64,000 bases of DNA from Scytonematopsis contorta HA4267-MV1. GTDB taxonomy: Bacteria > Cyanobacteriota > Cyanobacteriia > Cyanobacteriales > Nostocaceae. Where the stretch lies: positions 62,001 to 126,000 of the forward strand of contig JAHHIC010000060.1 in NCBI GenBank assembly GCA_019359035.1, read 5' to 3'. The position numbers and the translations under genes are program-made. The first letter of the stretch is position 1, and the number at the start of each line of letters is the position of its first letter. The notes under the pieces were generated by a model that saw only the letters and a program-made list of their open reading frames with translations, did no database searches and was not told the origin of the DNA. Shown here piece after piece: positions 28,195-36,754 of this stretch.

Positions 28195-28803
28195 TTAATT
28201 TGCGAGGTTGGAAATAATGCGACCAGGTATGCCGACTACTGTAGAGTTTGGCGGTATATTTTTTAGAACCACGCTAACAGCACCAACACGGACGTTATTA
28301 CCAATATTAATATTGCCAAGAATTTTTGCTCCTGCGCCAACAGTAACATTACAACCTAAGGTGGGATGACGTTTACCACTTTCTTTACCTGTTCCACCGA
28401 GGGTTACACCCTGATAAAGCAAACAATAATCTCCTAGCACTGCGGTTTCACCAATAACCACTCCCATACCGTGGTCGATAAATACGCCTTTACCAATAAC
28501 CGCACCTGGGTGAATTTCAATCCCTGTCAGCCCGCGAGCGATATGGGAAATAAGACGAGGCAAAAAGAAAATGCCGCTCTTATAAAGCAAATGGGCTATG
28601 CGATAGAGTATTATTGCTTGAGGACCAGGGTAGAGGAACAAAACTTCTAACCAGTGCTTAGCAGCCGGGTCACGTCTCATAACAACCGCATAATCTTCAA
28701 CTAAAGTTTCCCAAGCTTTTTTGAGAACAGACCAGCTTTTTTGATAAGGATAAACACTGTTTGATAATTTGTTATGAGCAGTCATAATTAATAAGCTCCT
28801 CAC
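28195..28803 (-). CDS. cysE: Serine O-acetyltransferase
   Basis: The 202-residue protein has the left-handed beta-helix hexapeptide repeats of CysE and the active-site block [20 protein letters not shown], then [19 protein letters not shown]. It makes O-acetylserine from serine and acetyl-CoA for cysteine synthesis. It is short, lacking part of the usual N-terminal helical domain, like the SrpH-type and other compact cyanobacterial forms. The C-terminus ends GRIISNLAN without the long tail that binds cysteine synthase. It sits between the bicupin and the PLP enzyme, so it may be a dedicated copy and not the housekeeping enzyme. Confidence 0.88.
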   Translation of the reverse strand: MRSLLIMTAHNKLSNSVYPYQKSWSVLKKAWETLVEDYAVVMRRDPAAKHWLEVLFLYPGPQAIILYRIAHLLYKSGIFFLPRLISHIARGLTGIEIHPGAVIGKGVFIDHGMGVVIGETAVLGDYCLLYQGVTLGGTGKESGKRHPTLGCNVTVGAGAKILGNINIGNNVRVGAVSVVLKNIPPNSTVVGIPGRIISNLAN

Positions 28804-28865
28804 TATAGCTTTTTTTAAGTTAATTTTTTGACTTAATTTTGGTTTGTTAGTTATTTTTCTTTTCT

Positions 28866-28908
28866 TCCCCCCTTCCCTTGCAGGGAAGGGGGGTAGGGGG
28901 GTTAGGTC
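28866..28908. repeat. CCCCCCTTCCCT palindromic repeat
   Basis: Copy in the 113-bp gap between the bicupin and serine acetyltransferase genes. If transcribed it would form a strong hairpin and could lower downstream expression of the operon. Confidence 0.85.
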
Positions 28909-28916
28909 GTTACTCG

Positions 28917-29732
28917 TTATCTAGTTCTAATCGCATCCAAAACTTTGGCTGACTTTTTCCCAACAAAAGTATTATTTAGCATGGTGTGGGAATCATTAGT
29001 CGGACCGACATCAGAGTCTGGATGATAGATAATGATGCTCAAGGAGTTATCAATTGCAGAGAAACTATGTAACTTGTTTTCTGGAAGACAGAATACCGTC
29101 CCAGCCTCCATTTCAAAGGTTCCTTCATCTACCTTACAAGTCCCACTACCAGACGCAACAAGCCCAATCCTTAATGAGGGGTGAGTATGAGGAGTTTGCG
29201 ATATTCCTGGTGGAACATAGAGGAAATTTAAGCAGGGTTCTCCACGTCTTAAAGGATTAATTAGAACTGTCGAGGAGCAGCCATCAATATAATTGAGTCG
29301 TCCTCTAGATTCAATTGGACCCCCAATTGTAAAAAGTCCAGTGTAATTGAGGAGCGTTGCGACCAAAACTTTTCCAGAACCATCTAAAGAAAAGTTCCCT
29401 GGAACTGCGGCAAAGCTGTTTTCTCGTAATAAAAATTCTCCATTATTGCTTTTTAGGGTAACTTCACCAGACGAAACAAATAAGAAGTGTGTGTCGTTTT
29501 CACTGTCATCAACTTTGATAGAATTGATGACCCAGCGAGCAATTGATGGATGACCCGCCATCGTATAATCTAGTAGAGTTCTCTCTAGGAACCGTTGACA
29601 GTAAAACTCTTGTGTTGCTGTATTAGTGAAGATTTCAAAAGTAGATTCTTTTACTTCTTCATCAGAGACATAAGATAAATCTTCATTTGCAAATTCCTCA
29701 ATCTGAACAGTGATTTTGTTGGTAATAGACAT
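28917..29732 (-). CDS. Bicupin protein of unknown function
   Basis: The 271-residue protein has two cupin barrels. The first (about 70-135) has [19 protein letters not shown] and lacks the metal-binding His set. The second (about 180-245) has [19 protein letters not shown] and [10 protein letters not shown], which fits the HxH...H cupin metal site. It is cytoplasmic. Cupins of this type can be enzymes or sensors that bind small molecules. It is first in a three-gene set with serine acetyltransferase and a threonine aldolase-like enzyme, so it may act on, or sense, an amino-acid-derived compound. Confidence 0.7.
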   Translation of the reverse strand: MSITNKITVQIEEFANEDLSYVSDEEVKESTFEIFTNTATQEFYCQRFLERTLLDYTMAGHPSIARWVINSIKVDDSENDTHFLFVSSGEVTLKSNNGEFLLRENSFAAVPGNFSLDGSGKVLVATLLNYTGLFTIGGPIESRGRLNYIDGCSSTVLINPLRRGEPCLNFLYVPPGISQTPHTHPSLRIGLVASGSGTCKVDEGTFEMEAGTVFCLPENKLHSFSAIDNSLSIIIYHPDSDVGPTNDSHTMLNNTFVGKKSAKVLDAIRTR

Positions 29733-30261
29733 TTTTTTGACTCCTGATGGTAGTTGGCTGTTGTTTATTGTTGTTTAAGCAAGCGATTAATTGCTTACGT
29801 TTTTACATAGGGGGGGTCAAATTTCCTTTATGCAATTACCAACGAAAAGCCGCTATAGCCCCTATATATAGATAAACAAACATATGTACTTATGCCTGTA
29901 CATAAGTACATATAGCAAATATCAAGTTAGTTAATCATAATCGAGCGGGCAAGGATGCCCACCCCACAAGAGGTTGGATATCAAATCGGTGTACCTCTAC
30001 TTTTTCAAAAAACTATTTAATAATATTAAATTCTACAATTGGCATAGTCACTATTCCTGTCCAAATATTTTCTATTAACTTCCGTCCCCTATTTTTTTCG
30101 TCATTTACTTTTATTGATGCTTGTATATTACTGTATTTAAGCTTATACTAGCAAACCTCTCACTTGCTATAATTTTAGAGAATGTTTGGGAAATAGAAAA
30201 AATAGATTTAAACTTTCACCTCAAACAGAAGCACTTACATATTTCTCGTCCCAGTATAAGA
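29733..30261. other. Gene-free region with a dispersed repeat
   Basis: No credible gene. Around 29942-29972 the sequence GAGCGGGCAAGGATGCCC and CACCCCACAAGAG is the inverted counterpart of 35130-35170. Otherwise it is AT-rich sequence upstream of the bicupin gene, with a direct duplication (GTACTTATGCCTGTACATAA) near 29885-29910. Confidence 0.5.
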
Positions 30262-30305
30262 AACCCCACCCCCAACCCCCTCCCCGCACGCGGGGAGGGG
30301 GCTAC
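30262..30305. repeat. CCCCACCCCCAACCCCCTCC palindromic repeat
   Basis: C-rich arm, then CCCCGCACGCGGGGAGGGGG. A second palindrome (CCCCCTCCCCGTAAACGGGG) begins at about 30364. They belong to a second G/C-rich family, distinct from the CCCTTCCCT repeats. Confidence 0.8.
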
Positions 30306-30384
30306 GAAAAAATAGACGATATAGTTTTTTTGTATTTTAAAGAATATTTACTATTAATCGTAACCCCCTCCCCGTAAACGGGGA

Positions 30385-30500
30385 GGGGGTTGGGGGTGGG
30401 GTTCTCTTTGGGGGTTGGGGGTGGGGTTCTCTTTGGGGGTTGGGGGTGGGGTTCTCTTTGGGGGTTGGGGGTGGGGTTCTCTTTAGGTGTGGGGTTTTCT
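30385..30500. repeat. G-rich 25-bp tandem array
   Basis: Four copies of a 25-base unit made of G5-TT-G5-T-G4 followed by TTCTCTTT, then a degenerate fifth. Each unit holds three long G runs on the plus strand, so a G-quadruplex can form within or between units. It lies immediately downstream of ktrA. Confidence 0.9.
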
Positions 30501-30505
30501 TTTAT

Positions 30506-31207
30506 TTAAATTGGCAAACGGTTAATATCTTTATTACAACCAATAACCACCATTGCCGAACCTCCTTCCAAACGCTTATCAGGTTCAGGATTAATTAAAA
30601 ACTTGCCATTTTTTTCGCTCACAGCCAGCAAGTTTAAACCAAAGCGATTACGCAGTTGCAAATCAGCGATAGTTTTGCCATGAAAATCATCCGGGATAAT
30701 CACTTCTACAATACTATTATCGGGGTCGAGGTCAAAGCGGTCTAAAATAGCAGGTTTAGTCAGACTTCTTGCTAATGAACAACCCGCTTGATGTTCAGGA
30801 TAAACTACATGGTCAGCACCAACTCGCTTTAATAGTTTACCATGAACCTCATTAGATGCTTTAGCAACAACATGAGGAACATTTCCTTCTTTCAAATTGA
30901 GGGTAGTGACAATACTTTCTTGGATATAATTACCAATCGCAACAATTACAGTATCAAACTCAAAAATGCCTGCTTGTTTAAGTGCAGCACAGTCTGTTGA
31001 ATCTAATTGTATTGCATGAGTCGTGATTTCTGAGCCTAAAGCATCTGCAACACGTTTTTCATCCAAATCTGTTGCGAGCACATCATACCCTAAACTTTGT
31101 AAAGTCGAACAAACTGCACGACCAAAACGACCTAAACCAATAACCGCATATTGACGATTATCTTTTTTTTTCAAGCCGTTAAAAAACCCTAATGCTGAAA
31201 GATTCAC
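30506..31207 (-). CDS. ktrA: Ktr potassium uptake regulatory subunit
   Basis: The RCK protein starts best at a GTG at 31207 (reads VNLSALGFFNG), giving 233 residues; an ATG at 31252 is possible but adds an untypical tail. RCK-N is shown by YAVIGLGRFGRAVCSTLQSLG and DSTDCAALKQAGIFEFDTVIVA; RCK-C follows (SIVEVIIPDDFHGKTIADL). It forms a cytoplasmic nucleotide-binding ring gating KtrB and controls potassium uptake, important in osmotic stress. The ktrB gene is upstream on the same strand, separated by about 120 bp holding a palindromic repeat. Confidence 0.93.
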   Translation of the reverse strand: MNLSALGFFNGLKKKDNRQYAVIGLGRFGRAVCSTLQSLGYDVLATDLDEKRVADALGSEITTHAIQLDSTDCAALKQAGIFEFDTVIVAIGNYIQESIVTTLNLKEGNVPHVVAKASNEVHGKLLKRVGADHVVYPEHQAGCSLARSLTKPAILDRFDLDPDNSIVEVIIPDDFHGKTIADLQLRNRFGLNLLAVSEKNGKFLINPEPDKRLEGGSAMVVIGCNKDINRLPI

Positions 31208-31280
31208 GATTTTACCCTTCTCTATTTTCTCAATACAAAAGTGAATATCCAAAACCTAAACCACCCTTTTCTCTTATTCC

Positions 31281-31325
31281 TCCCCCCTTCCCTATTAGGG
31301 AAGGGGGGTAGGGGGGTTAGGTCTC
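31281..31325. repeat. CCCCCCTTCCCT palindromic repeat between ktrB and ktrA
   Basis: It lies in the short gap between the two Ktr genes and ends at the ktrB stop. A hairpin here could set the ratio of the two subunits. Confidence 0.85.
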
Positions 31326-31326
31326 T

Positions 31327-32661
31327 TTAGCCAACAAGTAAATTCTCTTCCGGATAATGAATAGCATTTGCTTTGGGGTCACCTAGCATAGCAGACATTA
31401 GCAGTAAAATTCCCACCCTTCCGATATACATCGTTCCAACTAAAATCAATTTAGCTGCGGTGGTAACAATGGGAGTGATACCAGTGGAAAGTCCTACTGT
31501 TGCGAAAGCTGAAACAACTTCAAAGAAAATCTGAATAAACTCCAACTTAGGGTCAGTTAGAGAAATTAAGACTGTGGACGCAATTACTGTTGCGGAAGAA
31601 CCTATTAATACTCCCACGGCTTTCACTATTAAAGAAACAGGTATTCTTCGTCTATATAAAGTAACTTCCTCTTTTCCTTCTAAAATAGCTCTAGTACAGC
31701 TGGTAAGCACTCTAATTGTGGTAGTTTTTATTCCCCCACCAGTACCACCTGGACTTGCACCAATAAACATCAAAGCAATTATCACAAATAATCCCGCTGT
31801 TGTCATTTTACCAATATCTACGGTATTAAAACCAGCGGTTCGAGGAGTTACCGATTGGAACCATGCGACCAAAAATTTATCAAAAATGCTGAGATTTCCA
31901 AAAGTATCTGGGTTTCTTAGCTCAATAGCAAATAAAGCTACTGTCCCCACAACTAATAAAACAACAGTTGTACTAGTCGCTACTTTAAAATCAAGGGAAA
32001 ATACTAGTTTGTTGTGTTTTTTCAACAAACGGTCACGCAACCAAACATAACCCTCTAAAATCACCCCGTAACCAATCCCACCAAAGATAATTAATCCCGT
32101 GATAGTGAATACGACGATAAAAGAAGATTGGTATCCAATCAAGTTGTCTTTAAACAAACTAAAGCCAGCATTATTCCAAGCACTAACGCTATGAAATATA
32201 GCCTGCCAAATCCCATTATTCCATCCATATTGGGGAACAAAGACTATCATCAATAAAAACGCCCCAGTTAGCTCAAAAACTAGGGTCGTAGCAATAATCG
32301 AGCGAATAATTTGGCTACTTCCACTAATTCCCGGACGGTCTAAAGCTTGTTGAATTGCTATCTTTTGTCGCAAATCAAACTTACGTCCAATCAACAAAAT
32401 CAGAAATGTGGTTACTGTCATATAGCCCAAACCACCGATTTGAGCTAGCAAAGCCACAAAAAACTGACCCCAAAATGAAAAATACGTACCAGTATCAACT
32501 ACTGCCAAGCCTGTCACGCATACTGCACTAGTTGATGTAAAAAGCGCCACAATTGGGTCTCCCCACGTACCATTGCTAATAGAAAACGGTAGTGTTAAGA
32601 GGAATGCTCCTGTTAGGATGACCCCAAGAAATCCCAAGCAAATTGTCCGAGAAACTGTCAT
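31327..32661 (-). CDS. ktrB: Ktr/Trk-type potassium transporter subunit
   Basis: The 444-residue membrane protein has the four pore-loop repeats of the TrkH/KtrB superfamily. Selectivity-filter glycines are seen in STSAVCVTGLAVVDTG, SVSAWNNAGFSLF, VTPRTAGFNTVD and SAFATVGLSTGITP. It imports K+ (with Na+ dependence in cyanobacterial Ktr) across the inner membrane with KtrA. It is first of the two-gene unit. The 5' leader (32662-32870) contains a short inverted repeat (CTAGGGTTGACCAGCCTAG on the plus strand, about 32710-32728). Confidence 0.95.
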   Translation of the reverse strand: MTVSRTICLGFLGVILTGAFLLTLPFSISNGTWGDPIVALFTSTSAVCVTGLAVVDTGTYFSFWGQFFVALLAQIGGLGYMTVTTFLILLIGRKFDLRQKIAIQQALDRPGISGSSQIIRSIIATTLVFELTGAFLLMIVFVPQYGWNNGIWQAIFHSVSAWNNAGFSLFKDNLIGYQSSFIVVFTITGLIIFGGIGYGVILEGYVWLRDRLLKKHNKLVFSLDFKVATSTTVVLLVVGTVALFAIELRNPDTFGNLSIFDKFLVAWFQSVTPRTAGFNTVDIGKMTTAGLFVIIALMFIGASPGGTGGGIKTTTIRVLTSCTRAILEGKEEVTLYRRRIPVSLIVKAVGVLIGSSATVIASTVLISLTDPKLEFIQIFFEVVSAFATVGLSTGITPIVTTAAKLILVGTMYIGRVGILLLMSAMLGDPKANAIHYPEENLLVG

Positions 32662-32807
32662 ATTCGGTAGAAGTCAGGTTTTTCCAGGTGGTATGAACGG
32701 GGGTTCCGCTAGGGTTGACCAGCCTAGAAGCAAAACGACCCTAATTTAATTAAAAACACATATGGTAACTTAACCATTATGTATTCTTTTTTTTCTTATG
32801 TAGTTTG

Positions 32808-32876
32808 TTGGCTGTTAACTGCTAACTGCTGACTGCTAACTGATAACAGTCGTCAATTAACTGTTAACTATTAACT
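32808..32876. repeat. Degenerate TAACTGC/TGACTGC heptamer tract
   Basis: Short tandem units (GTTAACTGC, TGACTGC, CTAACTG) related to the GTCAACA heptamers. The tract ends at the target-site duplication of the element that follows. Confidence 0.7.
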
Positions 32877-32881
32877 CACTA

Positions 32882-33130
32882 CAATACCTTCGCCAAAATG
32901 GAGTATCACAGAAACCGGGCAAAATCCCACGACTCGTGAAAAAATAAGGGTTTTATTTTCAGCCGACGGCAAAAGCTGAAACCCTTGATGCCACAGGAAT
33001 TTAAATAAAACCCCTTCCCGAAAAATCTGGACGATGTTAATACAGCTTTCAACAAAGCTAAAAAAACGGAAACGCCTAATCAACGGTGGAGGGTGAAAGC
33101 TTTATTTCTCGTAAAATGGCGAAGGTATTG
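32882..33130. mobile_element. MITE-like element, 249 bp, with terminal inverted repeats
   Basis: The ends are CAATACCTTCGCCA (32882-32895) and its exact complement TGGCGAAGGTATTG (33117-33130). Both are flanked by the same six bases TCACTA (32876-32881 and 33131-33136), which looks like a target-site duplication. The inside has another inverted pair (TTTCAGC / GCTGAAA) and no transposase; a 70-codon frame within it has no protein-like features. It sits 35 bp upstream of the tocopherol methyltransferase gene and may carry or block its promoter. Confidence 0.7.
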
Positions 33131-33165
33131 TCACTAACTTCTGCTTTCTTAACACTGATTTACGT

Positions 33166-34008
33166 ATGAGTGCAACACTTTACAAGCAAATTCAGCAATT
33201 CTACGATGCTTCCTCCGAACTTTGGGAAGATATCTGGGGCGAACACATGCATCATGGATATTATGGTGCTGATGGAAGTTTACCCAAAGAAAGGCGTCAA
33301 GCGCAGATTGATTTGATTGAAGAGCTACTTAAGTGGTCTCAAGTCACTGAAGCCAAAAATATCCTTGATGTCGGTTGTGGGATAGGAGGTAGTTCTTTAT
33401 ACTTAGCTCAAAAGTTTAATGCTAACACAACAGGAATTACCTTGAGTCCAGTACAAGCAGAAAGAGCTAAACAACGCGCACAGTCCGCATCTTTAAGCGA
33501 GCGAACGGAATTTTTAGTAGCGAACGCGCTAGATATGCCATTTGCAGACGATACCTTTGATTTAGTATGGGCTTTAGAAAGTGGCGAGCATATGCCAGAT
33601 AAAGTTAAGTACATGCAACAGTGCTATCGCGTCCTTAAACCCGGTGGAACTTTGATAATGGTGACTTGGTGTCATCGTCCCACTGATACCTCACCCTTGA
33701 CCCAGGAGGAGCAAAAGAATTTAGAAGACATTTATCGCGTTTACTGTTTACCCTATGTAATTTCTCTACCAGAATACGAGACCATTGCCCGCGAGTTACC
33801 GCTAAAAAATATCCGCACAGCAGACTGGTCGGAAGCAGTAGCACCATTTTGGAATGTGGTAATCGATTCCGCGTTTACACCCAAAGCTATTTGGGGTTTA
33901 TTGCGTTCCGGTTGGAGTACGATACAAGGTGCATTGTCTTTAGGATTAATGCGTCGTGGTTATGAACGAGGGTTAATTAAATTTGGACTTTTATGTGGGA
34001 ATAAGTAG
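33166..34008 (+). CDS. Gamma-tocopherol methyltransferase (SAM-dependent)
   Basis: The 280-residue protein has a class I SAM methyltransferase fold: ILDVGCGIGGSSLYLAQKF, ALDMPFADDTFDLVWALESG, and VLKPGGTLIMVTWC. The N-terminus IQQFYDASSELWEDIWGEHM followed by HHGYY matches cyanobacterial and plant gamma-tocopherol methyltransferases (slr0089/VTE4 type), which make alpha-tocopherol. The next gene is the committed prenyltransferase of the same pathway, which supports the call. Related methyltransferases act on other prenylated quinols, so substrate assignment is by similarity and context. The MITE-like element ends 35 bases upstream. Confidence 0.85.
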   Translation: MSATLYKQIQQFYDASSELWEDIWGEHMHHGYYGADGSLPKERRQAQIDLIEELLKWSQVTEAKNILDVGCGIGGSSLYLAQKFNANTTGITLSPVQAERAKQRAQSASLSERTEFLVANALDMPFADDTFDLVWALESGEHMPDKVKYMQQCYRVLKPGGTLIMVTWCHRPTDTSPLTQEEQKNLEDIYRVYCLPYVISLPEYETIARELPLKNIRTADWSEAVAPFWNVVIDSAFTPKAIWGLLRSGWSTIQGALSLGLMRRGYERGLIKFGLLCGNK

Positions 34009-34130
34009 GGAGTGGGGAGTAGGGGGGATGAGGGGGATGAGGAGGATGAGGGGAGATGAGGAGGATGAGGGAGATGGGTAAGTTAACAGTCAACAGTCAA
34101 CAGTCAACAGTCAACAGTCAACAGTCTACC
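34006..34130. repeat. GGGGATGAGG tract followed by GTCAACA heptamers
   Basis: A purine-rich GGGGAGT/GATGAGG tract (34006-34078) is followed by about six CAACAGT heptamers (34084-34126). It fills the gap between the two tocopherol genes and is read through in frame upstream of the true prenyltransferase start. Confidence 0.85.
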
Positions 34131-34139
34131 GACAGAATT

Positions 34140-35075
34140 ATGAGTAGAGTTTTTGGACAAAGATTTCAGGGTAATTGGTTCTATTCTTTATGGAAATTTT
34201 CGCGTCCCCACACAATTATTGGTACTACTTTAAGTGTGTTGGGACTATATTTAATTGCCATATCTCTACTCCCTACTCCCGAATCCCCATTTTCTTATCT
34301 TGGGCAATTATTCGCAGCTTGGGTTGCTTGTATTAGCGGAAATATTTATATTGTGGGGTTAAATCAACTTGAAGATGTGGCAATAGACAAAATTAATAAA
34401 CCACATTTACCGCTCGCATCAGGAGAATTTTCACGAGAGCAAGGACAAATAATAGTTGTTGTTACTGCTATTTTAGCCCTAGTTACTGCATTCCTATCTG
34501 GGCCCTATTTATTTTGGATGGTTTTAATTAGCTTAGCTATAGGAACAGCTTACTCTTTACCACCCATCCGCTTAAAACGATATCCTTTTTGGGCAGCACT
34601 CTGTATTTTTTCTGTCCGGGGAGCAATAGTTAATTTAGGATTATTCTTACACTACAGCTGGTTACTTCAGCTAAATCTAGGAATTCCCTTTGTGGTTTGG
34701 GTGTTAACACTATTTATTTTGGTATACACCTTCGCAATAGCCATTTTTAAAGATATCCCTGATATGGAAGGAGACCTGCAATATAATATTACTACTTTTA
34801 CAATTCAACTTGGTAAACAAGCAATCTTTAATCTCGCACGTTGGGTAATTACTTTTTGTTATTTAGGAATAATTTTAGTTGGGTTGTTCAGACTTGCGGA
34901 AGCCAACTCAATATTTCTGGTTGTCGCTCATATAGTCACCTTATTGTTATTGTGGCGTCGCAGTCGGAAAATAGATTTGGAAGATAAAAATAGTATCGCC
35001 AGTTTCTACCAATTTATTTGGAAATTGTTCTTCCTAGAATACCTATTATTCCCCACAGCCTGCCTTTTAACATAA
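34140..35075 (+). CDS. Homogentisate phytyltransferase
   Basis: The frame opens at 34056, but the first 28 codons are repeat-derived (VNSQQSTVNSQQST); the ATG at 34140 (MSRVFGQRFQGNWFYSLWKF) is the likely start, giving 311 residues. UbiA-type prenyltransferase motifs are present: NQLEDVAIDKINKPHLPLASG (first Asp-rich motif) and FAIAIFKDIPDMEGD (second). About eight membrane helices. It joins homogentisate and phytyl diphosphate, the committed step to tocopherol (slr1736/VTE2 type). It follows the methyltransferase gene, forming a compact vitamin E unit. Confidence 0.9.
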   Translation: MSRVFGQRFQGNWFYSLWKFSRPHTIIGTTLSVLGLYLIAISLLPTPESPFSYLGQLFAAWVACISGNIYIVGLNQLEDVAIDKINKPHLPLASGEFSREQGQIIVVVTAILALVTAFLSGPYLFWMVLISLAIGTAYSLPPIRLKRYPFWAALCIFSVRGAIVNLGLFLHYSWLLQLNLGIPFVVWVLTLFILVYTFAIAIFKDIPDMEGDLQYNITTFTIQLGKQAIFNLARWVITFCYLGIILVGLFRLAEANSIFLVVAHIVTLLLLWRRSRKIDLEDKNSIASFYQFIWKLFFLEYLLFPTACLLT

Positions 35076-35085
35076 ACTTCCTCAA

Positions 35086-35276
35086 TACTCTTGTGGGCTA
35101 CTCTTGTGGGCTACTCTTGTGGGCTACTCTTGTGGGCTACTCTTGTGGGGTGGGCATCCTTGCCCGCCCGCTTATTCTTCATTCATGTAAAATCCGCTTA
35201 TTCTTCATTCACGTAAAATCCGCTTGTACTTTATTCATTTGAAATCCGCTTGTACTTTATTCATTTGAAATCCACG
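35086..35276. repeat. Two tandem arrays: 13-bp CTCTTGTGGGCTA and 26-bp ATCCGCTT... units
   Basis: The first array has about five 13-base units (35086-35145), running into GGGTGGGCATCCTTGCCCGCCC, a dispersed palindrome. The second has four 26-base units (about 35170-35275) containing ATCCGCTT, TTCATTCA and GTAAAAT or TTGAAAT. The whole 35076-35326 gap is repetitive. Confidence 0.85.
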
Positions 35277-35326
35277 GTATGTGTTTCATTGAATGATATA
35301 ATTTTAATTTACTAATTTTTAATTTT

Positions 35327-35788
35327 ATGCTAGAAAATCTTACCCCTGCTTCTATTTTTGCTGCTAGCGTTGTTATCACCAGCCTTACCATTATTAGTTA
35401 TTTTTCTTGGAAAACTTTAACTACTAATAATTTTTTCCAAAAAGGTGTCGCTTTATATCAAAAAAAAGATTACTCAGGTGCAGAAGAAGCATTTCGTAAA
35501 GTTATTTCGATTAATAGTACAAACGACGTAGTGCGCTTACTATTGGGTGATATTTTTATTCAGCAAAACAAAATCGATGAAGCGACAGAAATGTTTACAG
35601 ATGTAATACGTCGCAGTCCTAAAAATCCAGATGCTTATTTACGCTTATCAGGAATTTTGATGCAACAAGAAAAACGTGAAGACGCTATCAATAATTTGCA
35701 AACAGCTAGAGATTTATTCAAAAAACAACGTCAACCACAAAAAGCAGAACAAATCAACTCACTTCTAGAAAAAATGGTACGAGAATAG
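35327..35788 (+). CDS. Membrane-anchored TPR protein
   Basis: The 153-residue protein has one N-terminal membrane helix (about 10-30, IFAASVVITSLTIISYFSW). Three tetratricopeptide repeats follow: FFQKGVALYQKKDYSGAEEA, VVRLLLGDIFIQQNKIDEAT, and AYLRLSGILMQQEKREDAIN. TPR domains bind protein partners; this one should face the cytoplasm or lumen depending on anchor orientation. No partner is evident from neighbours. Confidence 0.8.
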   Translation: MLENLTPASIFAASVVITSLTIISYFSWKTLTTNNFFQKGVALYQKKDYSGAEEAFRKVISINSTNDVVRLLLGDIFIQQNKIDEATEMFTDVIRRSPKNPDAYLRLSGILMQQEKREDAINNLQTARDLFKKQRQPQKAEQINSLLEKMVRE

Positions 35789-35951
35789 CCTACTTTCTGA
35801 AATGTTATAAGAATTATCTATAGTTTAAGTAGCAAATAAAATTTATACTTTGTAGCATTTATGGTATTTTAGGTATAGTTACACAGTTTTTGCTGTTTCA
35901 AACACAAAATCTTCTTGTAATTATATTTTGGTAAATAATAAATTAATCTTT

Positions 35952-36749
35952 ATGAGAATTTTCGTAACAGATTTAGACCATACACTTGTAAACCATAAAA
36001 TTGAAGGAAAAGATGAAGCTCTAGAAAAGCTGAATCTAGAATTAAGCAAGCGCAGAAATAAGGGTGAAACGAAGATAGTTTATTCAACAGGGCGTTCATT
36101 AACATTATATAAGCAGTTAGCCGCCGAAAAGGAACTGTTAAACCCTGATGCGTTAATTACTTCAGTCGGAACTGAAATATATTTTGATTCGAGTTATGAA
36201 ACACCTGACCCAGAATGGTCAGACATATTAAAACGTGGTTGGAATCGCGATGATGTCGCAGAAATAATAAATAAAAATTTTGCAGAAGAAATTGTTACAG
36301 GAAAATTAAAGTTTCAACCCAAATCTGAGCAAGGTCTTTTTAAAGTTAGTTGCTTTCTGAAAGAAGAAACAGCAGAAAGATTATTACCCAAACTCAACGA
36401 CTTACTCGAAAATAAAAATATTAAATTCAAATTAATCTATAGTGGTAGCAAAGACTTAGATGTCCTACCAGAAAATGCAGATAAAGGCTCAGCAGTTAAA
36501 TACTTACAAGAAAAATGGAATATTTCTGCTGATGAAAAAACAGTAGTATGTGGTGACTCAGGGAATGATATTTCTTTGTTTAGCTTAGGAGGAGAAAGAG
36601 TCAGAGGAATCATTGTAGGAAATGCCCTCCCTGAATTGCGCGAGTGGTATAACAATAATAAAAGTGATTATATATATTACGCAAAATCATCCTGTGCAGA
36701 AGGAATTTTAGAAGGTTTGACCCATCATTTAAATCTAAAATTGACTTAA
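35952..36749 (+). CDS. Sucrose-phosphate phosphatase-like HAD hydrolase
   Basis: The ATG at 35952 (MRIFVTDLDHTLVNHK) is the natural start; an upstream TTG only adds eight residues. HAD motifs are seen: DLDHT (nucleophile Asp7, Asp9), YSTGRSL, the Lys in NADKGSAVKYL and CGDSGNDISLF. The type IIB cap and length of 265 residues match the sucrose-6-phosphate phosphatase subfamily, which releases sucrose, a compatible solute in cyanobacteria and the carbon source for heterocysts. Sucrose-phosphate synthase is not in the window, so specificity could also be for another sugar phosphate such as mannosyl- or glucosylglycerate phosphate. Confidence 0.75.
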   Translation: MRIFVTDLDHTLVNHKIEGKDEALEKLNLELSKRRNKGETKIVYSTGRSLTLYKQLAAEKELLNPDALITSVGTEIYFDSSYETPDPEWSDILKRGWNRDDVAEIINKNFAEEIVTGKLKFQPKSEQGLFKVSCFLKEETAERLLPKLNDLLENKNIKFKLIYSGSKDLDVLPENADKGSAVKYLQEKWNISADEKTVVCGDSGNDISLFSLGGERVRGIIVGNALPELREWYNNNKSDYIYYAKSSCAEGILEGLTHHLNLKLT

Positions 36750-36754
36750 ATTTG

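Noticed and set aside
30121-30377. Two overlapping small plus-strand frames
   Set aside because: Their second halves translate the CCCCACCCCCAACCCC repeat; no support for either.
30385-30500. CRISPR-like array
   Set aside because: Units follow each other without spacers; simple tandem repeat.
32871-33083. Minus-strand 70-codon frame
   Set aside because: It lies within the MITE-like element, crosses its terminal repeat and has no recognisable features.
34056-34139. N-terminal extension of the phytyltransferase
   Set aside because: The 28 codons are repeat sequence; the ATG at 34140 matches the family start.
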